From assembly GCA_963820185.1 (NCBI GenBank), contig CAWFYV010000006.1, positions 62,001 through 126,000 of the forward strand: a stretch of DNA of 64,000 nucleotides, in the 5' to 3' direction. The translations under genes were made by a program, and so were the position numbers. Every line of letters starts with the position of its first letter. Position 1 is the first letter of the stretch. The notes under the pieces were generated by a model. The model had not been told where the DNA came from. It made no database searches and saw only the letters and a program-made list of their open reading frames with translations. This document shows, piece after piece, positions 33,949 to 42,001 of this stretch. This stretch comes from Aquilonibacter sp963820185 (GTDB lineage Bacteria > Vulcanimicrobiota > Vulcanimicrobiia > Vulcanimicrobiales > Vulcanimicrobiaceae).

Positions 33949-35325
33949 GTGGCGAGTTTGCGCACCGATCCGGAGCTGATCGCTCGGCTCGCGGCGGAGA
34001 TCGACGCGCGCTTCCGCGGCGCTCGCGTGCGCGACGTCGGACGCCTCGCCGATCGGCGAACGGCGATTATCCTATGGTCGCGCGGTACGGAATCGACCTT
34101 GTGCATCGATGTGTTCTCGACGCCGCCGCTCGTCACGATCGAAGACGCCGAGCTGCCGATCGAGAGCGAGCCGGGCTTTATCCGCGCCACGGGGGCGGCG
34201 CTGCGCGGGAGCACGCTCCTTTCCGCCAAAGCGCGCAAAGGCGATCGTCTCCTGCGCTTGACCTTCGGGACGCGTTCGCGCTTCGGGGTCGGTGACGAGA
34301 GTGATCTCTACATCGAGCTCGTCCCCCGCTTCGGCAATATCGTGCTCGTGCGTAAAGAGCGCATCGTCTCGGCGGCAAAAGAATTTTCGCTTGCCGAAAA
34401 TCCCGCGCGTTCGGTCCAAGCCGGACAACCATACGCGCTGCCGCCGATCCCCTTGCGTAGTGCGGCCGCAGAGAGCGCCGACGTGGCGACGGATGCGAGC
34501 GTGCTCGAGACGATGCGCGCGTTTCGTGCAGAGACCACCGATGCGGGCGCGGTGCGAAGGAGCGACGACCGCCGCAAGGTGATACAGAAACGTCTCACGG
34601 AGCGCGAACGCAAGGTGCGTAGCGAACTCGAAGCCGTGGCCGCAAAGCAGCGTGCCGCATCCGATCGCCAAACGCTACGCGAGCGCGGCGATGCGCTCTA
34701 CGCGGATCTGCACACGCTCGACGAAAGCGCACGAGAGACAGCAAAAGCAGAGGCGCGCACGGTCTTTGCGCGCTACAAAAAGCTCGGGACCTCTTCATCG
34801 CACTTGGCAGCGCGCGAGCGCACGTTACGTGCGACGCTCGACGCGGTGGAGCAGCTCGTCTGGGAAGCGGAGCGGGTCGACGACAGCGACCTCGCCGATT
34901 TGGAGCACGCGGTTGCCCAACTCGACCCGCGCGCCAAACGCGCACGCGCGCCGCTGTCGCGCCGCAAACGCGCGCCCCTGGAAGTACGCACGCCGAGTGG
35001 ATCGCGCATTCTTGTGGGCCGCTCCCCGACCGAGAATGCCGACCTCACCTTTCGGGTCGCGCGCCCGAACGATCTGTGGTTTCACGCGCAGAACGCTCCG
35101 GGCGCGCACGTGATTCTGCAGCGAGACGATCGTGCAGACGCACCCGAGGAGGATCTCGAGCGGGCGGCGGCGCTCGCAGCCTATTTTTCGAAGGGTCGCG
35201 CGAGCGGCAAAGTAACGATCGACTACACCTTGCGCAAGTACGTGCGGGCACGGCGCGACGCGCCGCCCGGGCTGGTGTGGTACACCAACCCGAAAACGGT
35301 TACCGTCGAACCTGCGCCGCCGTAG
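33949..35325 (+). CDS. rqcH: RqcH-like NFACT-domain protein
   Basis: Relative of RqcH/NEMF/Fbp, which adds Ala tails to nascent chains on stalled 50S subunits. 458 residues from GTG 33949. The N-terminal NFACT-N domain covers about 1-165, a charged helical coiled-coil region about 190-340, and NFACT-R about 345-458, with DLWFHAQNAPGAHVIL intact. It is about 100 residues shorter than Bacillus RqcH and lacks a clear helix-hairpin-helix section. The frame is open much farther upstream, but that part is antisense to nothing recognisable. It starts 12 bases after the DUF3566-like gene. Confidence 0.82.
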   Translation: MASLRTDPELIARLAAEIDARFRGARVRDVGRLADRRTAIILWSRGTESTLCIDVFSTPPLVTIEDAELPIESEPGFIRATGAALRGSTLLSAKARKGDRLLRLTFGTRSRFGVGDESDLYIELVPRFGNIVLVRKERIVSAAKEFSLAENPARSVQAGQPYALPPIPLRSAAAESADVATDASVLETMRAFRAETTDAGAVRRSDDRRKVIQKRLTERERKVRSELEAVAAKQRAASDRQTLRERGDALYADLHTLDESARETAKAEARTVFARYKKLGTSSSHLAARERTLRATLDAVEQLVWEAERVDDSDLADLEHAVAQLDPRAKRARAPLSRRKRAPLEVRTPSGSRILVGRSPTENADLTFRVARPNDLWFHAQNAPGAHVILQRDDRADAPEEDLERAAALAAYFSKGRASGKVTIDYTLRKYVRARRDAPPGLVWYTNPKTVTVEPAPP

Positions 35326-35329
35326 GGTA

Positions 35330-35935
35330 TTAGAAGCGCGATTCGCACACGCCGTAGTCGACGTGGGCCATGAAGGCTTCGATGTATTTGCCTTTGTCGG
35401 CCGGCTTGTAGTCACGTAGGTACGCGTGTTCCCACAGATCCATCACGAGGATCGGCTCGCATCCGGCCAGCTCGTTGATGTTGTGGTCGCCGATCCATAC
35501 GTTGACGAGCTGATTGGACGGTGCATCGTAAAAGGCGATTGCCCAACCAACTCCACGCATGCCGCCGATAGCGGCAAAGTCCTTTTGCCATGCCTCGACC
35601 GAGCCAAAGCACGCAGCAGCGCACTCGTACAGGCTTCCGCTTGTGGGCATCTGTTTGGGATTCTTGGTCAGATTATCAAAGTAGAACTCATGCAGCCGCA
35701 TCCCGTTGAATTCCCAACCGAGCCGGCGTACGAGCTCCGCGTAAGACGGATCCGCGCCGGAACCTTTGCCCGCGGTTCGTAGCTCGGCGATGCGCTCGTT
35801 GAGCAAATTGGTATTCTTTACGTAGCCTTCGTAGAGGCCAAAGTGGATCTGCAGCGTGTCATCGGAGATGCCTTGCAGTCCCGAAAGATCCCATTTCTTG
35901 GGTGAATAACTCTTGATCAGCGTTTGCGCGGTCAT
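35330..35935 (-). CDS. sodA: Fe/Mn superoxide dismutase
   Basis: Converts superoxide to peroxide and oxygen in the cytoplasm. 201 residues from ATG 35935, no signal peptide. The four metal ligands are seen in order: His in QIHFGLYEG, His in RLHEFYFDNL, and Asp and His in VMDLWEHAYLRDY. The gene lies convergent with the rqcH-like gene (4 bases apart). Its upstream region has a near-perfect 17-base inverted repeat. Iron versus manganese preference cannot be told. Confidence 0.94.
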   Translation of the reverse strand: MTAQTLIKSYSPKKWDLSGLQGISDDTLQIHFGLYEGYVKNTNLLNERIAELRTAGKGSGADPSYAELVRRLGWEFNGMRLHEFYFDNLTKNPKQMPTSGSLYECAAACFGSVEAWQKDFAAIGGMRGVGWAIAFYDAPSNQLVNVWIGDHNINELAGCEPILVMDLWEHAYLRDYKPADKGKYIEAFMAHVDYGVCESRF

Positions 35936-35966
35936 AGCAGATTCAAAACCCCATTCCTAGCGTGAT

Positions 35967-35983
35967 GTGCACTTCTAGTGTAC
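35967..35983. promoter_or_regulatory. Near-perfect 17-base inverted repeat upstream of sod
   Basis: GTGCACT-TCT-AGTGTAC with one mismatched pair. It lies about 32 bases before the sod start in the divergent gap and could be an operator. No known regulator consensus was matched. Confidence 0.35.
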
Positions 35984-36040
35984 CCCTTTCAAACGTGCTC
36001 GCTACAAGATTGGCTGCAGCCGAAGGGTCAAGGCGCTTGC

Positions 36041-36056
36041 TTGACATAAAGGTCAA
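36041..36056 (+). promoter_or_regulatory. Promoter -35 overlapped by a TTGAC-N6-GTCAA palindrome
   Basis: TTGACA (36041-36046) is a consensus -35. It is part of an inverted repeat TTGAC (36041-36045) and GTCAA (36052-36056). A further GGTCAA half-site is at 36026-36031. Weak -10 candidates such as CTTAAT (36067-36072) are 20 bases on, longer than ideal. The arrangement suggests a repressor or activator site for the small membrane operon beginning at 36087. Confidence 0.4.
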
Positions 36057-36086
36057 AGTAACTCGGCTTAATGAGGTAGCGGCAAC

Positions 36087-36197
36087 ATGAAGAATCCCCT
36101 CGACTCGCTGTGGGGCACCGTCATCAGCGGTGTCGTCCTTACCGTCATCTTCTTCTACGTAGCGCAGTGGCTGGTCGGCCACGCGGCAGGAGCGTAA
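36087..36197 (+). CDS. 36-residue single-pass membrane protein
   Basis: Function not recognised. ATG 36087 to TAA 36197 encodes a polar start (MKNPLDSLWG), one TM helix of about 20 residues (VISGVVLTVIFFYVAQWLVG) and a short HAAGA tail. Only 3 bases separate it from the next gene, so the two form an operon. Size and topology resemble the tiny accessory subunits of respiratory and oxidase complexes. The coding call rests on start, frame and hydrophobic pattern only. Confidence 0.6.
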   Translation: MKNPLDSLWGTVISGVVLTVIFFYVAQWLVGHAAGA

Positions 36198-36200
36198 ACC

Positions 36201-36713
36201 ATGGAAGCACTTGAAGGCGCGCTGTTGCGCTGGGTTCACGTCCTGGTCGGCATCATGTGGATCGGCCTGCTCTACTACTTCAATTTCGTCAACGTTGACG
36301 CGTCCAAAGCGGCCAACGCCGCGGGCGAAGGCGCCCCGATCGGTAAGTACATCGTGCCGCGCGCGCTGTTCTACTTCCGCTGGGCTGCGATCCTTACGTG
36401 GCTCGTGGGCGCGGGATTGCTCTCCACTATGACCGCATCGAGCGGTCTCAACGGGTTCCTCGCGGCGTTCGGCCTGCAAGGCGAATTCGCACCGATCGGC
36501 ATCGGCGCGTGGCTTGGCACAATCATGCTCTTCAACGTCTGGGGAATCATCTGGCCGAATCAGCAAAAGATTCTCGGCATGAAACCCGCAACCGACGAAG
36601 AGAAAGCCAAGTCGCGTCGCGTGGCGTTCTTGGCATCACGCGTCAACACGATGCTCTCGATCCCGATGCTCTGGTTCATGGTCACCGGCCCGCACCAGTC
36701 CATCTATCACTAA
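36201..36713 (+). CDS. Membrane protein resembling the N-terminal domain of urate hydroxylase PuuD
   Basis: 170 residues; ATG 36201 is preceded by GGAG. Four hydrophobic helices (about 8-30, 52-72, 95-118, 148-163) and the RWVHVLVGIMWIGLLYYFNF start are like the PuuD-type membrane domain (Urate_ox_N). In full PuuD this is fused to a cytochrome c domain, absent here. Conserved His in WVHV, and Trp/Asn in LFNVWGIIWPNQQK, could bind haem or metal. It pairs with a 36-residue single-pass protein. Urate oxidation is not supported by any purine gene nearby, so a generic redox or haem membrane role is possible. Confidence 0.65.
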   Translation: MEALEGALLRWVHVLVGIMWIGLLYYFNFVNVDASKAANAAGEGAPIGKYIVPRALFYFRWAAILTWLVGAGLLSTMTASSGLNGFLAAFGLQGEFAPIGIGAWLGTIMLFNVWGIIWPNQQKILGMKPATDEEKAKSRRVAFLASRVNTMLSIPMLWFMVTGPHQSIYH

Positions 36714-36810
36714 CCCGGACGTATAGACGAAGCAATCGCGTCCTGCAGCCGAGGAAAAGTTCGCGATGCGCCGGAGCCTGGAAGGCGAGAGGCGCTTCGC
36801 GTAACAGCGC

Positions 36811-36837
36811 GCGCGACACGATGTCGCGCTCCTTTTC
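36811..36837 (+). terminator. Intrinsic terminator-like hairpin
   Basis: GCGCGACA (36811-36818) pairs with TGTCGCGC (36822-36829), followed by TCCTTTTC. It lies about 100 bases after the PuuD-like gene and before the convergent quinone oxidoreductase. The T-tract is imperfect. The rest of the gap holds no gene I can support. Confidence 0.55.
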
Positions 36838-36863
36838 CGAAGTGCGGGATGCGTTTGCGCAGT

Positions 36864-37850
36864 CTATGCGTCTGGGACTAAAACAATCTTTCCGATGTGA
36901 GCTGAGGATTCGAGACGGGTGTGCGCTTCCGGGGCTTGGGAAAACGTATATACGGAATCGACGATTGGCTTGATCGGGTCTCGCGCGCCCAGGAGTGGCC
37001 AAATGTTGGTCAGGAGCGCTTGCGCGATGGCGCCCTTTTCTTCTATCGTGCGCGGGCGGAGGCTCGACCCGCAGATCGTCGCGCGGCGCTGGAAAAGATA
37101 GCGCAGATCGATGGTGGACTCGGATCCGCCGGCATGCGCAAGGCACGCAATCCGACCGTCGGTCGCGAGTGCGCGCAGATTGCGATTGAGATAGTCGCCT
37201 CCAATGATGTCGAGTACGACGTCGACCCCACGCTTGTTCGTGAACTCGGCAACCTGCTCGACAAAGTCGGCCGTCTTGTAATTGATCGCGGCCTCGGCAC
37301 CGAACTCGAGCGCGGCGCGGCACTTCTCGTCGGAACCGGCGGTGGTAATGACACGCGCGCCGGCGGCGCGGGCGAACATGATGGCCATGCTGCCGATCCC
37401 GCTCGTCCCGCCGTGGATCAGCGCGGTCTCGCCCTTACGCAATCGTGCACGAACGAGGAGACTGTCGTACACCGTGAACGCATTTTCGGGAAGCGTCGCG
37501 CCTTCGACGAACGACCACTGCGAGGGTAGCGGCAAGACCTGAGCAGCAGGCACGTTAACGTATTCGCTGTAGCCGCCGCCGGTAAGCAGCGCGACGACGC
37601 GATCTCCCACGTTCCAGCCCATGACGTCCCGGCCGAGTTGCGCGATCGTTCCGCAGCACTCGAGGCCGAGGATCGGCGATGCGCCGCGAGGCGGCGGGTA
37701 CAAACCGCGGCGCTGCATCGAGTCCGCATGCGAAACGCCCGACGCTTCAACCTCGATGAGGACCTCGCCCGGGCCTGGCATGGGGGATGGCGACTGCGCG
37801 ACGTAAAGCACCGGGGGGTCGCCGGGCTGATCGAACGTGACGTATCTCAC
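36864..37850 (-). CDS. Zinc-free quinone oxidoreductase (MDR family, PIG3/QOR-like)
   Basis: NADPH-dependent quinone or enoyl reductase of the medium-chain family, 328 residues. PGEVLIEVEASGVSHADSMQ, GLECCGTIAQLG and GDRVVALLTGGGYSEY are typical of the QOR/PIG3 group. The NADPH loop is IHGGTSGIGSMAI (GxSGIG type). Structural zinc Cys residues are absent, as expected. GTG 37850 lies 3 bases after the queA stop; last gene of the long minus-strand run. Confidence 0.93.
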   Translation of the reverse strand: MRYVTFDQPGDPPVLYVAQSPSPMPGPGEVLIEVEASGVSHADSMQRRGLYPPPRGASPILGLECCGTIAQLGRDVMGWNVGDRVVALLTGGGYSEYVNVPAAQVLPLPSQWSFVEGATLPENAFTVYDSLLVRARLRKGETALIHGGTSGIGSMAIMFARAAGARVITTAGSDEKCRAALEFGAEAAINYKTADFVEQVAEFTNKRGVDVVLDIIGGDYLNRNLRALATDGRIACLAHAGGSESTIDLRYLFQRRATICGSSLRPRTIEEKGAIAQALLTNIWPLLGARDPIKPIVDSVYTFSQAPEAHTRLESSAHIGKIVLVPDA

Positions 37851-37853
37851 CGG

Positions 37854-38939
37854 CTATACTGTGCGGGCCAAGCGCTCGGGCATCCTTTCGAGAAACATTG
37901 CGTCGCCGAAAGAGAAAAAGCGATAGCGCCGGGCTACGGCTTCCTGATAGGCGGCCAATACACGCTCGCGGCCTGCGAAGGCGCTTACCAGCACGAGCAG
38001 TGTGGATTGGGGCAAATGGAAATTTGTGATCATTGCATCCACGACCCTAAATGCGAAGCCGGGCTTGACAAAAAGCGACGTCGTGTCCTCTCCAGCGGTC
38101 AATCGGCCATGCGTGGCGACGTTACCTTCGAGCGCGCGTACGACCGTGGTCCCGGCTGCAATAACGCGACCGCCCTGCTCGCGAGCGCGCTCGATTGCGT
38201 CGACGGTTTGCTGCTCGATGGTATAGCGCTCGGCGTGCATCGTATGTTCATCGAGTCGCGATCCGCTCATCGGCCGAAAGGTACCCAGGCCGACATCGAG
38301 CGTCAGTTCAGCGATCGTAACGCCGTCTTCGGCAATGCGGCGCAACAGCTCGTTGGTGAAATGCAGCGAGGCGGTCGGGGCCGCGACACTACCAAGTTCG
38401 CGCGCGAAAACCGTCTGGTAGCGTTCTTGCGCCGCATCCGACTCGTTGTGAATGTAGGGTGGAAGCGGTAAGCGTCCGGCGCGCGCTAAGAACTGCTCGA
38501 ACGGTTCGTCGAGGGTAAACTCGAGCTCACGCAGGCCTTCTGCCGACTCAGCGATGACGCGTGCATGCGCGTGCGCATCGAACCGAATTGTTGCGCCTGC
38601 GTGTAGGCGTCGCCCCGGTCGCACGAGCGCCATCCAACGCGTGGCCTCGGGGTTGTAGCGCATCGATTCCGCGGGATGCAGCAACAGCACCTCAACCGCG
38701 CCGCCGGTTGGTTCGCGTGCACCGCGCAAACGCGCCGCGATCACACGGGTGCGGTTGAGCACGAGTACGTCCTCCGGTCGCAGGAGCGACGGAAGCTGCG
38801 CGAAGACGTGGTGCTCGATGCCGCCGGGTCCCAGCACCATCAAGCGACTTGCATCGCGCACTGGCGCAGGCTCCTGGGCGATCAAGTCGTCAGGGAGATC
38901 GAAGTGGTACGCGGAGGTTAACTCCTCGTCGGAACTCAC
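37854..38939 (-). CDS. queA: tRNA preQ1-34 S-adenosylmethionine ribosyltransferase-isomerase QueA
   Basis: Forms epoxyqueuosine in tRNA anticodon wobble positions. Characteristic YHFDLPDDLIAQEP at the start, VLNRTRVIAARLRG, VGLGTFRP and FHLPQSTLLVLVSAFAG near the end. 361 residues, family length. GTG 38939 is 9 bases after the PilZ gene. No tgt is in the window. Confidence 0.96.
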   Translation of the reverse strand: MSSDEELTSAYHFDLPDDLIAQEPAPVRDASRLMVLGPGGIEHHVFAQLPSLLRPEDVLVLNRTRVIAARLRGAREPTGGAVEVLLLHPAESMRYNPEATRWMALVRPGRRLHAGATIRFDAHAHARVIAESAEGLRELEFTLDEPFEQFLARAGRLPLPPYIHNESDAAQERYQTVFARELGSVAAPTASLHFTNELLRRIAEDGVTIAELTLDVGLGTFRPMSGSRLDEHTMHAERYTIEQQTVDAIERAREQGGRVIAAGTTVVRALEGNVATHGRLTAGEDTTSLFVKPGFAFRVVDAMITNFHLPQSTLLVLVSAFAGRERVLAAYQEAVARRYRFFSFGDAMFLERMPERLARTV

Positions 38940-38948
38940 CCTTGGGCG

Positions 38949-39332
38949 TTACGGGCCGGTGCTAAGGCGCTGGCGCTCGAGCTCAAGGAAGTTGGTGAGG
39001 CGTTTCTGCTCTTCTTCTGAAGCGTCGACGATAAGAATCCCGACCTGATAGGTCTCGCCTTGGAAGGCGCGGATCCAACGGACCTGCCCGCGCAGACGCA
39101 AATACGGATTGCGCTTCATGGTAAACGTGTACTTCGTTCCTACCGGAAGATATTGGTCGGCGATCACCCGCATGCCGGTCGGCGAAATATCCGCGACGGC
39201 TCCGCGAAACAGCATCGAGGAGAGTGGATCTTCGACGACGACGTCGATGTATTTGCGTAGACGCAGCGCATCGCGCTTGTTACTGCCGGACTCTGCGTCT
39301 CCGGCGGGCTTATCCGCCGGTCCGTTACTCAT
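38949..39332 (-). CDS. PilZ-domain protein (putative c-di-GMP receptor)
   Basis: 127 residues from ATG 39332; the frame upstream overlaps the SpoIID-like gene and is shadow. After a polar N-terminus the PilZ domain starts at about residue 18: a basic RLRKY segment, DISPTGMRVIAD (the D/NxSxxG motif), and a strand GQVRWIR. The first c-di-GMP motif is RLRKY rather than a clean RxxxR, so affinity is uncertain. It overlaps the SpoIID-like stop by 8 bases. A GGDEF-EAL enzyme is at 17.6 kb. Confidence 0.82.
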   Translation of the reverse strand: MSNGPADKPAGDAESGSNKRDALRLRKYIDVVVEDPLSSMLFRGAVADISPTGMRVIADQYLPVGTKYTFTMKRNPYLRLRGQVRWIRAFQGETYQVGILIVDASEEEQKRLTNFLELERQRLSTGP

Positions 39333-40329
39333 GCTGGCTCTCTGTTCCAGGAAAATAGAAATGCAGAATATCGCTAAACGAAGCGCCTGCGAGCGCCAAT
39401 CCGCGCGCACCCCACTGGCACAGTCCGACGCCGTGGCCTAAGCCACCCCCTTCGATGACGATACGCTGCGGCGCCTCCGTTGCGGGTTCGAATCTCGAAA
39501 TGAGCAGGCTTGGAAGCACGCGCGTCCCCACGCGAAGCCGAAACGTCGCACCTTTGATCGGAACGGCGCCATGCTCGCCTTGCAACACGATGGTGCGCGC
39601 ACGGCCGCTCTGGTCCCGGTCACCTTCCTGCAGCGCTTGCAAGGAGCCGACCGGTTGCAATTCGGCCGAGAACGCGGTTGCGACGGCGGCGCGATCGAGG
39701 TCGTGATTCCACCGATAGTACGGCGAGCCCGTGCACGTTGTGCAAACCACGCCGCCGAGATACGGAATCGGCACACCGCCCCACGCTTCGTTCGCAGCTT
39801 CGGTATGGCCGCCGCAACACGAGCTATACATCACGCGGGCGTACTGATCGCCGAAACGCAGCACGGTGCCGGCGGTGGCGCTAACCGCCGCAGTCGCGGC
39901 TGTGGCCTCACTCGCGACGCCGGTGTAGACTTGATCGAGATCCGACGGAACGACATCGTACGCGCGTTGCGGATTGCTGCGCTGCAGCACGTAGGTGCGT
40001 GCGCATACGGCCTGCGCCTGGAGCGCCGCGGCTGGCCACGACGGCGACATTTCGCGCGGCACGACGCTATAGAGATACTCTTCGAGCGAAATCGTGTTGA
40101 CGACGCTGCCGTCGCGCAGCTGCGATGCCCGCCCGCGATACGCTCGTCCATCAAGTGTAAAGCCGTCGCCGGCTTGGGTCTGCAGCTTGCCGGGCCCCAA
40201 AAGGACGCGTAGTTCGGCCGAGCGCGCGGTCATCGCTGGATCGTATTCTTGTGCCCATGCACGTCCGTGCATCACGTGCGCCGCGGCGGCGGTAAGAGAA
40301 AGCGCGACGAACGTGCGCCGTGCGATCAT
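39325..40329 (-). CDS. Secreted SpoIID/LytB-domain protein
   Basis: SpoIID-family proteins are peptidoglycan glycosidases (lytic transglycosylase-type) or amidase enhancers. 334 residues. The start MIARRTFVALSL has a twin-arginine pattern before a hydrophobic stretch, ending in a signal cleavage near AWAQE. The SpoIID core shows LEEYLYSVVPREMSPSWPAAALQAQAVCARTY, including the catalytic Glu, and a C-terminal GHGVGLCQWGARG motif. Two Cys-rich sites (SSCCGGH, VVCTTCTG) fit the SpoIID zinc site. The ATG overlaps the ruvB stop by 4 bases. Confidence 0.88.
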   Translation of the reverse strand: MIARRTFVALSLTAAAAHVMHGRAWAQEYDPAMTARSAELRVLLGPGKLQTQAGDGFTLDGRAYRGRASQLRDGSVVNTISLEEYLYSVVPREMSPSWPAAALQAQAVCARTYVLQRSNPQRAYDVVPSDLDQVYTGVASEATAATAAVSATAGTVLRFGDQYARVMYSSCCGGHTEAANEAWGGVPIPYLGGVVCTTCTGSPYYRWNHDLDRAAVATAFSAELQPVGSLQALQEGDRDQSGRARTIVLQGEHGAVPIKGATFRLRVGTRVLPSLLISRFEPATEAPQRIVIEGGGLGHGVGLCQWGARGLALAGASFSDILHFYFPGTESQHE

Positions 40330-41384
40330 AAGAGCCGCTCCGCTTGGGCGGGCGGAATTGCACCGAGGTGGCGATACGCAGCCTCGGTCGCCTTACGGCC
40401 GCTCGCAGTGCGCACGACAAAGCCGGCCTTGAGCAGATACGGCTCGACGACATCTTCGAGCGTCTGGGCATCCTCGTTCAGCGATGCGGCGATCGCGGCG
40501 ATGCCGGCAGGACCGCCGCGATACGTTTCGATGAGCGCTTTCAAAAATGCGCGATCCATCCGGTCGAGTCCGAGATTGTCGACCCCCTCGCGCTCGAGCG
40601 CTTGCGCTGCGACGTCATTCGTAATCGCACCTTGCGCGCGCACCTCGGCGTAATCGCGCACGCGCCGCAAGAGCCGGTTAGCCACGCGCGGCGTCCCACG
40701 ACTGCGCGCGGCGATCATGTGCGCGCCCGCTTCGTCGATCTGGGCTCCCAACAATTGCGCAGAACGGCGCACGATGCGTTCGAGTTCGGGCGGCTCGTAG
40801 TAGTCGAGATGATGCACGATGCCGAACCGATCGCGCAGCGGTGCGCTCAACATGCCGGCACGCGTCGTTGCGCCGATGAGGGTAAAACGCTTGAGCGGCA
40901 ACTTGAGTGTTTTCGCGTACGCGCCGCGATCGACGACGAAGTCGATCTGGAAATCCTCCAGCGCCGGGTAGAGAAACTCTTCGATCACGCGACCCAACCG
41001 GTGGATCTCATCGATGAAGAGCACGTCACCTTCTTCTAACGAGGTGAGGATGCCGACGAGATCTTTCGGTTTCTCTAACGTCGGTCCCGACGTCGGGCGA
41101 AAGTTTGCGCCCATGGCACGCGCGACCAGAGCTGCGAGGGTCGTTTTTCCTAAGCCCGGTGGGCCGTAGAGCAACACGTGTTCGAGCGGCTCGCCGCGGC
41201 CCTGCGCCGCCTCGATCGCAATGCGCAGATTTTCGACGACGCGCTGCTGGCCGACGTAATCCTCAAACGTTCGCGGCCGCAGCGACGCGCCATAGACTTC
41301 GTCTTCAAGCGACTCTTCGGGCGAAAGCACGCGGTCGGCCTGGTCTTCGCCCGAGTAGAGCGGGCGCCGCGCATCGTCGCTCAT
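40326..41384 (-). CDS. ruvB: Holliday junction helicase RuvB
   Basis: Hexameric AAA+ motor of branch migration. 352 residues. Walker A GPPGLGKTTLA, Walker B VLFIDEIHRL, sensor GATTRAGML, and the C-terminal RuvB-type winged helix starting with IETYRGGPAG. ATG 41384 overlaps the ruvA stop by 4 bases. Order ruvC-ruvA-ruvB is complete. Confidence 0.97.
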   Translation of the reverse strand: MSDDARRPLYSGEDQADRVLSPEESLEDEVYGASLRPRTFEDYVGQQRVVENLRIAIEAAQGRGEPLEHVLLYGPPGLGKTTLAALVARAMGANFRPTSGPTLEKPKDLVGILTSLEEGDVLFIDEIHRLGRVIEEFLYPALEDFQIDFVVDRGAYAKTLKLPLKRFTLIGATTRAGMLSAPLRDRFGIVHHLDYYEPPELERIVRRSAQLLGAQIDEAGAHMIAARSRGTPRVANRLLRRVRDYAEVRAQGAITNDVAAQALEREGVDNLGLDRMDRAFLKALIETYRGGPAGIAAIAASLNEDAQTLEDVVEPYLLKAGFVVRTASGRKATEAAYRHLGAIPPAQAERLL

Positions 41385-42001
41385 GCTTTGCCCGCCCGGC
41401 GCCGGTATATCTGCGCAAGCAGCGTCTCGGCGTCGTCGATCGAGGGCGCGGCCTCGAGCGTCTCGCGGATCATCGCCTCGGCTTCACCTTGCTTGTACTC
41501 GAGCTGCAAGAGCACCGCAAGCGCCTCGTCGGCAAAGCCCGGCATCGTCGCGGGCAAAGACGCCACGGCGTCCTGAATCAGAAGAAAGCGCGCCACTTTA
41601 CCCTGCAGCTTCGCCACAATGTCGCGTGCCTTCTGCTGCCCGATGCCGGGGAGCTTGCGCAAGTATGCGTGGTCACCACGATCGATTGCGCTTGCAATCG
41701 AGGACATCGGCTCGGAAAAAGCGCGCGCCGCCGTTTTGGGACCAATCGACGCGACGCTGATCAAGGCTTCGAAAAATGCGCGTTCGATTGCGTTCGTGAA
41801 ACCGTAGTAGGCGGCTCGCGCGCTGTTGCCGTCGATGCTGAGCGCGGCATAGATTTCGAGCGCAACGCTCTCGCCGGGGGCCGCCGTAACCTTCTCGGCC
41901 ACGCACGGCGGCAGCATGATCTCGTAGCCGAGGCCGCCGGCATCGAGGAGCACGTACTCGCCGTCGCGCTCGACGAGCTTGCCGCTAATGCGCGAGAACA
42001 T
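41381..42001 (-). CDS. ruvA: Holliday junction protein RuvA
   Basis: Binds four-way junctions and loads RuvB. 206 residues: N-terminal OB fold (MFSRISGKLVERDGEYVLLD), two helix-hairpin-helix motifs (LISVASIGPKTAARAF, LRKLPGIGQQKARDIV) and a C-terminal RuvB-interacting helix bundle (DEALAVLLQLEYKQGEAEAMI). ATG 42001 lies inside the last 17 bases of ruvC. Confidence 0.96.
   Translation of the reverse strand: MFSRISGKLVERDGEYVLLDAGGLGYEIMLPPCVAEKVTAAPGESVALEIYAALSIDGNSARAAYYGFTNAIERAFFEALISVASIGPKTAARAFSEPMSSIASAIDRGDHAYLRKLPGIGQQKARDIVAKLQGKVARFLLIQDAVASLPATMPGFADEALAVLLQLEYKQGEAEAMIRETLEAAPSIDDAETLLAQIYRRRAGKA

Noticed and set aside
34072..34671. Long minus-strand open frames under the rqcH-like gene and similar shadows throughout (for example inside carB, valS and clpX)
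   Set aside because: They have Arg/His-rich or low-complexity translations, no family motifs, and sit antisense to strongly conserved genes. High GC makes long antisense frames common.
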